Assembly (NCBI RefSeq): GCF_000719865.1
Contig: NZ_JOID01000029.1
Coordinates: 1 to 64,000 of the forward strand
Direction: 5' to 3'
Origin: Streptomyces albus subsp. albus
GTDB taxonomy: Bacteria > Actinomycetota > Actinomycetes > Streptomycetales > Streptomycetaceae
DNA length: 64,000 nucleotides
Under the pieces are notes generated by a model. The model was not told where the DNA came from. It ran no database searches and saw only the letters and a list, made by a program, of their open reading frames with translations. A program made the position numbers and the translations under genes. Below, in pieces: positions 53,815 through 62,355 of the stretch. Within the stretch, counting starts at the first letter, position 1. Every line of letters begins with the position of its first letter.

Positions 53815-54489
53815 ATGCCCCAAGGAGGCAGGGGCCGGCGCGGGACGCTCAGCCGCGGGCTGGTGATCCGCACGGCGATGGCGGTGGCGGACGAGAAGGG
53901 CTCGGCCGCGCTCACCATGCGGGCCGTCGCCGGGTCCCTGGGCGTCGAGGCGATGTCGCTCTACCACCACGTGGCCGGCCGAGAGGACCTCCTTGACGGC
54001 ATGGTGGACGCGGTGTTCGAGGAGATCGACCTGCCGCCGCGCGGCACGGACTGGAAGAGCGCCATGCGCCGGCGCGCGGTCTCCGCCCGCGCCGCGCTCC
54101 GGCGCCATCCGTGGGCCGTCCCCCTGATGGACTCCCGCACCCGGCCCGGCCCCGCGACCCTGCGCCACCATGACACCGTCATCGGGTTGCTCCGCGCCGG
54201 AGGGTTCTCCGTCCCGATGGCCGCGCACGCCGTCTCGCTGATCGACAGCTACCTGTACGGCTTCGTGCTGCAGGAGCTGAGCCTGCCGTTCAGCGACTCG
54301 GCGGAGCTGGACGAGGTGGCGGGCGCCATCCTGCGCGAGATGCCCGCCGACGCCTATCCCCATCTCACCGAGCTCGCCACGGAGCACGCCCTCAAGCCCG
54401 GTTACTCCTACGCCGACGAGTTCGACTTCGGCCTCACCCTCATTCTCGACGCCCTGCACCCGGACGAGGGCTCCGGCGCCCAAGGTTAG
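53815..54489 (+). CDS. TetR family regulator (class with TetR_C-like ligand domain)
   Basis: A 224-residue repressor. The N-terminal helix-turn-helix reads ALTMRAVAGSLGVEAMSLYHHV. The C-terminal domain (about 90-215) resembles the TetR_C_1 ligand pocket (AVPLMDSRTRPGPATLRHHD, DEFDFGLTLILDAL). GGAGGAGGGGG precedes ATG 53815. It faces the NmrA-like oxidoreductase across twin operators and probably represses it until a small molecule binds. Confidence 0.9.
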   Translation: MPQGGRGRRGTLSRGLVIRTAMAVADEKGSAALTMRAVAGSLGVEAMSLYHHVAGREDLLDGMVDAVFEEIDLPPRGTDWKSAMRRRAVSARAALRRHPWAVPLMDSRTRPGPATLRHHDTVIGLLRAGGFSVPMAAHAVSLIDSYLYGFVLQELSLPFSDSAELDEVAGAILREMPADAYPHLTELATEHALKPGYSYADEFDFGLTLILDALHPDEGSGAQG

Positions 54490-54630
54490 AGCCCGTCCGG
54501 CCGTTCCCACCGGGGCCGCGGCGCCCGGCACCGCACTCCCGCGGTCTCCGGCCGGAGGCGCCCCAGGCCGCGTCGCCGGCCCGCCCGCGTACGCCCGGCA
54601 CTCGGGCGGCCCACCGCGGTGCGCGGCGCG

Positions 54631-54668
54631 GCCCCTTCACGCCGCGGTCCGATCCGGCGCGAAGGGGC
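54631..54668. terminator. hairpin between convergent TetR genes
   Basis: GCCCCTTC (54631-54638) pairs with GAAGGGGC (54661-54668), and past one mismatch CGCCG (54640-54644) pairs with CGGCG (54655-54659), leaving a 10-base loop. It lies 10 bases beyond the stop of the minus-strand gene and between convergent genes. Confidence 0.65.
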
Positions 54669-54677
54669 GGACGGGCC

Positions 54678-55295
54678 CTATCCGCCGTCCCGGTCCGGCG
54701 CGGCACCGCGCAGGAAGAGGGCGACGACCTGCCGCACGGTCTCCCCCACCGGGGCCTCCTCGGGGCGCTGTTCCGGTGGCATGGCGACATCGCCGGGCAT
54801 CGGCTCGGCGACCCCGGCGAGTTCGAGGAAGGCCGTGGCGAGGAATCCGGGATCGGCCTTCCGCAGCTCGCCCGCGGCCACGGCGTCCGCCATGAGCGCG
54901 GTCATGGGGGCGATGAGCCGCTCCACGTAGCGCCGGGAGATCTCCGTGCGGGTGGCGTCGTCCAGGTGGCGGGTGGCGTCGTAGACCCGCAGGCCGAGCG
55001 TGGAGTTATAGGTGCCCAGCGCGTAGGTGGCCACGACCGACTCCAGCCGTTCGCGCAGGGTCTCCCCCGCCGTCATCGCCGTTCGCAGCACCTCGCCCGC
55101 CTCGTCGATGTACCGGTGGGCGACCTCGGTGAAGATCTCGGCCTTTCCGCCCGGGAAGTGGTGGTACAGGCTGGCCTTCTTCACGCCGACCGTCTTGGCG
55201 ATCTCCTCCAGGGAGACCCCGAGGTATCCCCGCTCCAGCAGCAGGACGGCGAACTCCTCCCGGGCACGGAGGCGTGTGTCGGGTTTGCGGGGCAT
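54678..55295 (-). CDS. TetR/AcrR family repressor of the ABC exporter operon
   Basis: A 205-residue regulator with helix-turn-helix VSLEEIAKTVGVKKASLYHHF and an all-helical ligand domain. It is the last gene of a three-gene operon, four bases after the permease stop, so it would autoregulate together with the transporter. Its likely operator is the 30-bp perfect palindrome at 57177-57206 in front of the first gene. Confidence 0.88.
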   Translation of the reverse strand: MPRKPDTRLRAREEFAVLLLERGYLGVSLEEIAKTVGVKKASLYHHFPGGKAEIFTEVAHRYIDEAGEVLRTAMTAGETLRERLESVVATYALGTYNSTLGLRVYDATRHLDDATRTEISRRYVERLIAPMTALMADAVAAGELRKADPGFLATAFLELAGVAEPMPGDVAMPPEQRPEEAPVGETVRQVVALFLRGAAPDRDGG

Positions 55296-55299
55296 GGGC

Positions 55300-56151
55300 T
55301 CAGACTCCTGTACGGGTGCGGCGGACGAGCGCGGTGCGGACCGCGAGGGCGCCCAGCAGAAGCAGAGCGGCCACGACCATGGTGCCCGGCCACAGGCTCT
55401 GCTCCCTCCATCCCGGGGAGAGCAGGGCGCGCATCGCCTCCAGGGGCGGTGTGAGCGGGTTGAGGCCGGCGGCGACGGCCATCCAGCCGTCCAGGCTCGC
55501 GCGGGGGACGAAGGTGGCCGTGAAGAAGGACAGCGGGAAGAAGACCAGGGTCACAGAGCTCACCGCGGAGGCGCTGCCGGTCCACAGGCCGGCGGCCGCG
55601 GCCAGCAGCAGGAAGCCGAGTCCCACCAGGACGGTGGCGGCGACGACGGCGGCCGCCGCGGCGAGCCCTCCGGCGGGGCGGAGCCCGAGGAGCCCTCCGA
55701 GCGCGGTGAGCGCGGCGGCCTGGGCGGCGAGGACGGCCGTCCCGGCGAGGACGGGCGCCGCGACGAGGGCCGAACGGCCCGCCGGGGTCAGCCACAGCCG
55801 CGCGTGGTACCCGGATTCGATGTCCCGGACCAGTAGTTGACCGGCGATCGCTCCCCCGGTGAAGGCCGTGGTCAGCAGGCAGAGCGGCAGAACGACCTCC
55901 ACATAGCTCCGGCCGGCGCCGGCCGCGCCCGCCACCGGGGAGAGCTGGGCCTCGTAGACCACGAGGAAGAAGGCGCTCATGAGGAGCGGGGAGAGGATCA
56001 GGGAGGGGGTGCGGGCGCAGGTGCGCAGGGAGCGCGCGGTGAGCGCGAGGAGGGCGGCCGGGGCGCCGCCCGGCCTGCCGGTGGTCTCGGTGGCCTCGGG
56101 GGTGGTGATGCCGGCCGGGCCGGCGGTGGAAGGGGTGGTGTCCGCGCTCAT
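55300..56151 (-). CDS. ABC-2 type exporter permease
   Basis: A 283-residue membrane protein with six predicted helices in the DrrB/ABC-2 pattern. The amphipathic N-terminal region with TARSLRTCARTPSLILSPLL precedes helix 1, and the loop IESGYHARLWLTPAGRSALV is typical before helix 3. Its ATG overlaps the ATPase stop (ATGA at 56148-56151). With the ATPase it forms a drug-export-type transporter. The substrate is unknown. Confidence 0.88.
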   Translation of the reverse strand: MSADTTPSTAGPAGITTPEATETTGRPGGAPAALLALTARSLRTCARTPSLILSPLLMSAFFLVVYEAQLSPVAGAAGAGRSYVEVVLPLCLLTTAFTGGAIAGQLLVRDIESGYHARLWLTPAGRSALVAAPVLAGTAVLAAQAAALTALGGLLGLRPAGGLAAAAAVVAATVLVGLGFLLLAAAAGLWTGSASAVSSVTLVFFPLSFFTATFVPRASLDGWMAVAAGLNPLTPPLEAMRALLSPGWREQSLWPGTMVVAALLLLGALAVRTALVRRTRTGV

Positions 56152-57173
56152 GCCGCTGCCCCGCTCTCGTGTCCGTCGTGCCGGTTTCCGTCGGGGCTGT
56201 CGTCGTGGTTGCCGGCCCCGTGCCCGTGCTCCGGCACGGCGGCCAGGCGGAGGTAAACGTCCTCCAGGCTGGGTTCGTCGACCCGGATGGCGTCGGCGCG
56301 CAGCCCTTCGGCGGCGAGTGCCAGGAGCATGTCGCTGTCCGCGCCGGCCCGGGAGAGTTTCGCCCGTACGGTGCCTGCGGCGAGCAGGCCGGCGGTTTCC
56401 CCGCGTCCGGTGAGCAGACGCAGGGCGCGGGCCGCGGCGCCCTCGTCGCCGAACCGCAGGGTCAGCGCCCGCTCCCCCACGCTCTCCTTGAGCGCCCGGG
56501 GCGAGGCGGAGGCGATGAGCCGCCCCTCGCGCAGGATGCCGACGCGGTGGCAGAGTTCGTCGGCCTCTTCCAGATACTGCGTGGTCAGCAGCACGGTGAC
56601 GCCGGACTCGACGGAGAGGCGGCGGATCTCGGACCACAGGGAGCGGCGGCTCTCCGGGTCCAGGCCGGTGGTGGGCTCGTCCAGGAACAGCACCCGCGGG
56701 CGCTGGACGAGGGCGACGGCGAGATCGATCCGGCGCCGCTGTCCCCCGCTGAGCTTCCCGACAGGGGTGTCGGCGTGCCGGGCCATGCCGGTCACGGCGA
56801 GGAGCTCGTCGCAGCGGCCGCGGGCCCGGGCGGCGGCGAGGCCGTGCATCCGGCCCTGGAGAAGGAGGAGTTCACGTCCGGCCATCCCCGGGTCGAGAGC
56901 CGTGTCCTGGAGCACCGTGCCGGAACGGGAGCGGACCAGCGCGGGCTCCGCGGCCACATCGGCTCCGGCCACGCGGGCGGTGCCGCGGGTGGGCCGGAGC
57001 ATGGTCGTCAGCATGCGGACCGTCGTGCTCTTGCCCGAGCCGTTGGGACCCAGGAGTCCGTAGATCTCGGCGGGGGCGACTTCCAGATCGAGGTCGCGCA
57101 CGGCGGCGCGGCCCGCGAAGTCGCGTCCCAGCCCCGAGGCGCGAATGGAGGAATCGGGAGTGCTTGTGCTCAT
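56148..57173 (-). CDS. ABC exporter ATP-binding protein (DrrA-like)
   Basis: A 341-residue ATPase: Walker A GPNGSGKST, Q-loop VLQDTALD, signature LSGGQRRRIDLA, Walker B VLFLDEPTTGLDPESR and the H-loop replaced by TTQYLEEADEL (Gln at the His position, as in many DrrA-type ATPases). The C-terminal extension contains the DrrA-type EPSLEDVYL motif. It ends in a His/Asp-rich tail (HGHGAGNHDDSPDGNRHDGH) that could bind metal. It is the first gene of the operon, preceded by the 30-bp palindrome. Confidence 0.9.
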   Translation of the reverse strand: MSTSTPDSSIRASGLGRDFAGRAAVRDLDLEVAPAEIYGLLGPNGSGKSTTVRMLTTMLRPTRGTARVAGADVAAEPALVRSRSGTVLQDTALDPGMAGRELLLLQGRMHGLAAARARGRCDELLAVTGMARHADTPVGKLSGGQRRRIDLAVALVQRPRVLFLDEPTTGLDPESRRSLWSEIRRLSVESGVTVLLTTQYLEEADELCHRVGILREGRLIASASPRALKESVGERALTLRFGDEGAAARALRLLTGRGETAGLLAAGTVRAKLSRAGADSDMLLALAAEGLRADAIRVDEPSLEDVYLRLAAVPEHGHGAGNHDDSPDGNRHDGHESGAAA

Positions 57174-57176
57174 GGA

Positions 57177-57206
57177 CTAAACCTACCTATCGATAGGTAG
57201 GTTTAG
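57177..57206. promoter_or_regulatory. 30-bp perfect palindrome (TetR operator)
   Basis: The half-site CTAAACCTACCTATC (57177-57191) is followed directly by its exact reverse complement to 57206. It begins three bases upstream of the ATPase start codon, where a bound repressor would block transcription or initiation. The TetR gene at the end of this operon is the natural ligand. Confidence 0.8.
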
Positions 57207-57383
57207 CAACCGGGCTTCACCCGGCGGCGCCGTCCGCCGGAGCACACGGGGACCGGCCGGCCGCGTCAACCGTCGTTCGTCACAGCGGAACCGGCCGCCT
57301 CGTGAGCGCCGCCACCGCCCGGACGGGTTCCGGTGCGCGGGGTCGCGGCCGGCCGGCTCCGGTCCTGATCCGGACGGCGCCGG

Positions 57384-58202
57384 TCACTCCCACGGCGCCG
57401 GGCCGGCGCGGTCCGCCCACGCGGCCAGGTCGGCTCCGTCGAAGCAGCGGATGCCCGTCCGCGCGGCGTAGTCGGCCGCGGGTTCGGTGAACGTGCTGGT
57501 GGTGACGAGGGCGGCGACGTCGGCCTCGTGGACGGTGAAGCAGGTGCCGCCGAACCGCTGCAGCTCCTGGGAGCCGACCTTGTTCGTCTCGCAGTAGCGC
57601 TTGCACTGGATGACGACCCGCCGGCCGTCCGGGCTGGTGGCCACCACGTCGGCGCCGAGATCGTTGGCCCCGCCCACCACGCTCACGTCCCCGCAGCCGT
57701 CGCGTTCGCACAGCGCCGCGACGGCCTCCTCGAAGGCGTCGGCGTCCATCGCGTCGTAGGCACCGCGGATCTCCTGCTCCGGGCACGGCTCCCCGTCCGG
57801 CTCCGCGGCCTGCTCCGGCGCGGGGGCCGCGAGCGGCTCCGGGACCGCTTCCCCGCCCCCCTCCGGGTGCAGGTCGGGCAGCAGCTCCGGCATCGCCTCG
57901 CGCTCTGCGGCGGAGACCTCCTCCTCCACCGGGACGGTGCCGGGGTGCCGGCCCGCGGCGATCCGCGCCTGCCGGCGGCCGCGCAGCACGGCGACCGCCG
58001 CCGCGACGGCCACCAGCGTCCCGAGCACCGCGGTCGCCAGATGCCCCGGGGAGGCCTGGCTCGCCTGCTTCAGGGTGAGCCCGATCCCGCAGACGAGGAT
58101 GACCAGCAGCCCGAGGGTGGACGCCAACTGGCGTGCCCCGAGCGGCCGTCCGGGCTCGGGCTCGTCGTGGCCGGGTATGCGGCGCCGGGTCGGTGTGGCC
58201 AT
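57384..58202 (-). CDS. membrane-anchored Mrr-type restriction endonuclease-like protein
   Basis: A 272-residue protein. Two N-terminal membrane helices (about 27-45 and 55-72) are followed by an acidic, Pro-rich linker (about 90-145), then a C-terminal Mrr_cat nuclease-like domain (about 150-265). The nuclease core has the aspartate in GGANDLGADVVA and the VVIQCKRY strand (QxK), a complete PD-(D/E)xK set. Anchored Mrr-like proteins occur widely in actinobacteria. Roles in restriction of modified DNA, stress or cell-surface DNA handling are possible. No methylase is adjacent. A GGGGGGA tract precedes ATG 58202. Confidence 0.8.
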   Translation of the reverse strand: MATPTRRRIPGHDEPEPGRPLGARQLASTLGLLVILVCGIGLTLKQASQASPGHLATAVLGTLVAVAAAVAVLRGRRQARIAAGRHPGTVPVEEEVSAAEREAMPELLPDLHPEGGGEAVPEPLAAPAPEQAAEPDGEPCPEQEIRGAYDAMDADAFEEAVAALCERDGCGDVSVVGGANDLGADVVATSPDGRRVVIQCKRYCETNKVGSQELQRFGGTCFTVHEADVAALVTTSTFTEPAADYAARTGIRCFDGADLAAWADRAGPAPWE

Positions 58203-58385
58203 GGACGGGATCCCCCCTGAGGTCCGAACGAAGATCGTTCCTGCCTCCTGCCCCGGGGCCGCCGTTTCAGCACCGTTTCACCACGGACCTCGCCGCCGGC
58301 GGGCCCGGCCGCCGTCCCTGCCGCGCCGCCCGCCGTCCGCCGTCCGGCCGCGCCGCGCTCCCGCCGCGCTCCCGGCCCGCCGCCC

Positions 58386-59441
58386 TCAGCCGTGGAGCGC
58401 CGCCTCGCCGGTGACGCCGATGCCCGTCCGCTCACCGGGCCGGACGGTCACCGGTCCGGCGACGCGCACGTCCACGGGGGTGTCCAGTCCCTCGACCACG
58501 ACGCTGACCATGGCGTCGTGCCCGAAGTAGCTCACGTCGCGCACCGTGCCGAGGGCCTCCGCGGCAGCGGCCTCGGTGAGCCGCAGCTGCTCCGGCCGCA
58601 GCAGCACGATCCCCTCCCGGGAGCCGCTCGCCGCGGCGCCGTTCCCGGAGGAGCGGGTGACCGGAATCCGGCCCAGGGCGGTGACGGCCGCGCCGTCGCG
58701 GGCCGTGGCGGGGAGTGTCACGGCCTCGCCCACGAAGCCCGCGACCCACAGGTCGGCCGGGTGGCGGTAGACGTCCTGCGGGGTACCGCACTGGGCGACC
58801 GTCCCGTTCCGCACGACGGCCACCAGGTCGGCGGTGGACAGGGCCTCCTGCTGGTCGTGGGTGACCAGGACGGCGGTGGCGCCGGTGGCGCGCAGCGCGG
58901 CCCGGACGTCGGCCCGCACCTCCGTGCGCAGGGCGCTGTCGAGGGCGTTGAACGGCTCGTCCAGCAGCACCAGTTCCGGCTGCGGTGCCAGAGCCCGGGC
59001 CAGCGCCACCCGCTGCTGCTGGCCTCCGGAGAGCTCGTGCGGCATCCGCTCCCCGTAGCCGGCGAGCCCGACCAGGTCGAGCATCTCCTCGGTGCGGCGG
59101 CGGCGCTCCCCGCGGTCCTTGCCGGGCAGGCCGAAGGCCACGTTGCGGGCCACGCTCAGATGCGGGAAGAGCGCGCCCTCCTGCGGGACGATGCCGATCC
59201 GGCGCCGCTCGGGCGGCACATGCGTACCGGGGCCCTCGACGGTGCGGCCGGCCACCTCGACGGTGCCCGCGTCCGCGCGCAGGAAGCCGGCGATGATCCG
59301 CAGCAGCGTCGTCTTGCCGCAGCCGGAGGGGCCGAGTACGGCGGCCAGGGCCCCGCCGGGCACGGTGAGGCCGAGACCGTCGAGCACGGGGGTGCCGCCG
59401 TCGTAGGACTTCGTCAGGGCGGAGATGCGCAGTTCGGTCAT
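58386..59441 (-). CDS. ferric-iron ABC importer ATP-binding protein (FbpC-like)
   Basis: A 351-residue import ATPase: Walker A GPSGCGKTT, signature LSGGQQQRVALA, Walker B LVLLDEPFNALD, H-loop VTHDQQEA, and a C-terminal TOBE-like regulatory domain (about 250-350). Its ATG overlaps the permease stop (ATGA at 59438-59441). The order SBP-permease-ATPase and the upstream iron box identify it as the energy subunit of an Fbp-type Fe(III) transporter. Confidence 0.9.
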   Translation of the reverse strand: MTELRISALTKSYDGGTPVLDGLGLTVPGGALAAVLGPSGCGKTTLLRIIAGFLRADAGTVEVAGRTVEGPGTHVPPERRRIGIVPQEGALFPHLSVARNVAFGLPGKDRGERRRRTEEMLDLVGLAGYGERMPHELSGGQQQRVALARALAPQPELVLLDEPFNALDSALRTEVRADVRAALRATGATAVLVTHDQQEALSTADLVAVVRNGTVAQCGTPQDVYRHPADLWVAGFVGEAVTLPATARDGAAVTALGRIPVTRSSGNGAAASGSREGIVLLRPEQLRLTEAAAAEALGTVRDVSYFGHDAMVSVVVEGLDTPVDVRVAGPVTVRPGERTGIGVTGEAALHG

Positions 59442-61036
59442 GTGCGGTGCCTCCCGAGCAGATACGAGGGGACGGCCGCGAGGAGGATCAGCGCGGCGGC
59501 GTACGGGGCGGCGGCGGCGAAGGCGCCGGCGCCGGTCTCGGTCCACAGGCGGGTGGCCAGGGTGTCCATGCCGGTGGGGCGGAGCAGCAGGGTCGCGGGG
59601 AGTTCCTTCATGCACACCACGAAGGTCAGCGCCGCCCCGGCGGCCACTCCGGGCGCCGCGAGCGGGACGGTGACCTCGCGCAGGGCCCGCAGCGGCGAGC
59701 GGCCGAGGGAGCGGGCCACGTCCTCCAGCACGGGCGGGGCCTGGAGGACGGCGGCGCGCGTGGCGGCCACCGCGACGGGCAGGAACAGCACCGCGTAGGC
59801 CGCGACCAGCAACGGCAGTTCCTGGTAGAGCGGGTGGGCGTAGCGGACGGCGAGGAAGACCAGGGCCAGGGCCACGGTGATGCCGGGCAGCGCGTGCCCG
59901 GCGTAGGCCGTCTGCTCCAGGAGCCGGGCGGCGCGGCCCCGGTGGCGGGCGGCGATCACGCCGACGGGCAGGGCCAGCACGGTGGTGAGCGCGGCCCCGG
60001 CGGCGGCGACGCCGAGCGTGGCCCAGGCGGTCTGGGCGAGGCGGGCGGGGTCCCAGGTCGCGGAGGAGCCGACGGCCAGCCAGTAGCCGAGGGTGCCCAG
60101 CGGAAGGGCGACGGCCACGGCCGTCACCGCGCCGCACCAGGCCAGGGCGGGGACCCGCCAGCGGCCCAGGCCGGCGGGCAGGGCGGGACGCGCGGTGCCG
60201 GTGCCGGTCCGGGCGTGCCCGGCGCGTCCCCGGGTGCGGGCCTCGGCCGCGACGAGGAGCACGGTCATCACGACGAGGACGACGCTGAGGGCGGCCGCCG
60301 GGGTGCGGTCGAAGCTGGCGCGGTAGGAGGTGTGGATGGCGCGCGTGAAGGTGTCGTAGCGCATCAGGGAGACCGCGCCGAAGTCGGAGAGCACGTAGAG
60401 CGCGACCAGCAGACCTCCGCCCGCGGCGGCGGGCCGCAGCTGCGGGAGGGTGACCCGCAGGAAGGTGCGGACCGGCCCGAGCCCGAGGGAGCGGGACGCC
60501 TCCTCCTGCGCGGGATCGGTGCCGCGCAGGGCGGCGGTCACCGGCAGGTAGACGTACGGGAAGCTCACGAGGGTCAGCGCGAGGGCGGCTCCGGTGAACC
60601 CGGCCAGGCCGGGGGCGGCGGACAGCCAGGTGAACGCGGCGACGTAGCTGGGCACCGCCAGCGGCAGGGTCACCAGGACCGACCAGAACCGGGCGCCGGG
60701 CAGATCGGTGCGCACGGTGAGCCAGGCCAGGGAGACCCCGAGCACGAGGCAGGCGGTGACGACGACGGCGGTGAGCCCCAGGCTCCGGCCGAGCAGTGAG
60801 GCGGTGCGCTCGGTCATGACGAGGTCCCAGGCGTGCCCGGGGCCGCGCTCCAGGGCGCGGACGGCGAGATAGCCGAGCGGCAGCAGCGCGAACAGCGAGG
60901 CGATGCTCGCGAGGATCATCAGGGGCCAGGGCGGCCGGCTCCCGGCGCGCCGGTACCCGGCGGGCGCCGGGGCGCCGGCCGGGCCGGGTGCGGGGGCCGC
61001 CGGAGCCACCGGGGGCGCGGGCGGGGAGGAGCGCAT
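59438..61036 (-). CDS. ferric-iron ABC importer permease (FbpB-like, two-domain)
   Basis: A 532-residue permease with about 12 helices in two binding-protein-dependent transport domains. The EAA-type loops that contact the ATPase read EEASRSLGLGPVRTFLRVTL and EDVARSLGRSPLRALREVTV. Two-domain permeases of this length are characteristic of FbpB/SfuB iron systems. It begins three bases after the binding-protein stop. A Pro/Ala-rich N-terminus precedes the first helix. Confidence 0.9.
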   Translation of the reverse strand: MRSSPPAPPVAPAAPAPGPAGAPAPAGYRRAGSRPPWPLMILASIASLFALLPLGYLAVRALERGPGHAWDLVMTERTASLLGRSLGLTAVVVTACLVLGVSLAWLTVRTDLPGARFWSVLVTLPLAVPSYVAAFTWLSAAPGLAGFTGAALALTLVSFPYVYLPVTAALRGTDPAQEEASRSLGLGPVRTFLRVTLPQLRPAAAGGGLLVALYVLSDFGAVSLMRYDTFTRAIHTSYRASFDRTPAAALSVVLVVMTVLLVAAEARTRGRAGHARTGTGTARPALPAGLGRWRVPALAWCGAVTAVAVALPLGTLGYWLAVGSSATWDPARLAQTAWATLGVAAAGAALTTVLALPVGVIAARHRGRAARLLEQTAYAGHALPGITVALALVFLAVRYAHPLYQELPLLVAAYAVLFLPVAVAATRAAVLQAPPVLEDVARSLGRSPLRALREVTVPLAAPGVAAGAALTFVVCMKELPATLLLRPTGMDTLATRLWTETGAGAFAAAAPYAAALILLAAVPSYLLGRHRT

Positions 61037-61039
61037 GGA

Positions 61040-62074
61040 TCAGACCATGCCGACGTCTTGGAGCATGGCCAGCGTCTCCTGGAGGGAGTCCAGCTCGCCG
61101 AGGTCGATCTCGGGACTGTCGAGGGAGTCCAGCGGCGGCAGGTCCTTCGTCTCCGGGTCGACCCCGGCGGCCAGCGGGTATTCCTTGGTCTCCTCGGCGA
61201 AGTACGTCTGCGCCTTCTCGGAGAGCAGGAAGTCGACGGCCTTGCGCGCCTGCTCGCTCTGCCCGCTGCCCTCCAGGACGCCGGCGCCGGCCACGTTGAC
61301 CAGGGCGCCCGGGTCCCCGCCGGGCAGGAAGTGGAGCTTCGCGGTGACCTTGTCCTCGCCCTTCTCGGCGACCCGCTCGTACCAGTAGTAGTGGTTGATC
61401 AGGCCGAGGGAGACCTCTCCGGAGTCGACCGCGTCGAGCACGGCGAGGTTGTTGGTGAACTCCTTCGCCCCGTTGGCCTTGAGGTCCTTCAGCCAGTCGC
61501 GGGTGGCCTCGTCGCCCTCCAGGACCCGCATGCCGGTGACGAAGGCCTGGAAGGAGGCGTTGGTCGGGGCGTAGCCGACCTTGCCCTTCCACTTCGGCGC
61601 GGTGAGGTCGTGGACGCTGTCCGGGGCCTTCGCGGTCTTCTCCGGGTTGTAGGCGATGACGCGGGCGCGTCCGGAGACGCCGGTCCAGTCGCCCTCGCCG
61701 GAGCGGTAGGCCGGGGCGACCTTGCCGAGGGTCTTCTCCGGCAGCTTCTCCAGCCGGCCTTCCTTGGACAGCGCGCCGAGGGCACCGGCGTCCTGGGAGA
61801 AGAACAGCGCGGCCTCGCTCTTGTCCCCCTCCTCCAGGATCTGCGCCGCCAGCTCGGCGCTGTCGCCGTAGCGGACCTCGACCTTGCTGCCGACGGCCTT
61901 CTCGACCTCGTCGAGGATCGGGCCCACCAGCTTCTCGTTGCGACCGGAGTAGATGACGAGAGCGGAGTCCTCCCCCGAGCCGCCCTGGTCGTCACCGCCG
62001 CAGGCCGCGGCCGCGGGCAGGAGGAGGGCCGCCGCGAGGAGCGCGGCGAGACGGCGGGCCGGGGGGCGACGCAT
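61040..62074 (-). CDS. Fe(III) ABC importer substrate-binding lipoprotein (FbpA-like)
   Basis: A 344-residue lipoprotein: the signal peptide ends in the lipobox PAAAACGG (Cys about 25), and the mature protein starts with a linker and ALVIYSGRNEKLVGP, the first strand of iron-binding FbpA/FutA proteins. The iron-ligand tyrosine cluster NHYYWYERV is present near residue 230. It delivers Fe(III) to the adjacent permease. AAGGAAGG precedes ATG 62074. A DtxR/DmdR-type iron box lies about 100 bases upstream, so it should be expressed under iron limitation. Confidence 0.92.
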   Translation of the reverse strand: MRRPPARRLAALLAAALLLPAAAACGGDDQGGSGEDSALVIYSGRNEKLVGPILDEVEKAVGSKVEVRYGDSAELAAQILEEGDKSEAALFFSQDAGALGALSKEGRLEKLPEKTLGKVAPAYRSGEGDWTGVSGRARVIAYNPEKTAKAPDSVHDLTAPKWKGKVGYAPTNASFQAFVTGMRVLEGDEATRDWLKDLKANGAKEFTNNLAVLDAVDSGEVSLGLINHYYWYERVAEKGEDKVTAKLHFLPGGDPGALVNVAGAGVLEGSGQSEQARKAVDFLLSEKAQTYFAEETKEYPLAAGVDPETKDLPPLDSLDSPEIDLGELDSLQETLAMLQDVGMV

Positions 62075-62174
62075 GGTGGTGCCTTCCTTGCAGGGCGCCC
62101 CCGTGGCCGCGGGGTGCGCGGGCGGGAGGCGGCGGCTGGTTGATCGCCGCAGGAGTACGGGCGTGGACCCATGA

Positions 62175-62193
62175 TTAAGGTAAACCTAACCTC
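62175..62193 (-). promoter_or_regulatory. iron box (DmdR/DtxR-type) for the Fe importer
   Basis: TTAAGGTAAACCTAACCTC; the reverse complement GAGGTTAGGTTTACCTTAA matches the DtxR/IdeR/DmdR consensus TTAGGTTAGGCTAACCTAA at most positions. It lies about 100 bases upstream of the binding-protein gene. Confidence 0.75.
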
Positions 62194-62327
62194 ACCGTCA
62201 AGTGTGATGTTCACCGCTCCCCCGCCGCCCCTCACCACTCCCCCATCAACTACCCAACCGGCGCTGCGGTGTTGGAGGTCGGGGGCAGATCGTGCCTGAC
62301 AGATCACACACCACCCGGGTTCCGGTT

Positions 62328-62344
62328 TAGGTAAGGCTTACCTA
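62328..62344 (+). promoter_or_regulatory. iron box for the adenylation-domain gene
   Basis: TAGGTAAG-G-CTTACCTA is a perfect 17-bp palindrome and a strong DtxR/DmdR-type site. It is 11 bases upstream of the next start codon, so repressor binding would cover the transcription or translation start. Confidence 0.8.
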
Positions 62345-62355
62345 CGATTCGACGC

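Noticed and set aside
57177-57206. The 30-bp palindrome as a transcription terminator
   Set aside because: It has no loop, lies directly before a start codon and is not downstream of any gene end; an operator is the better reading.
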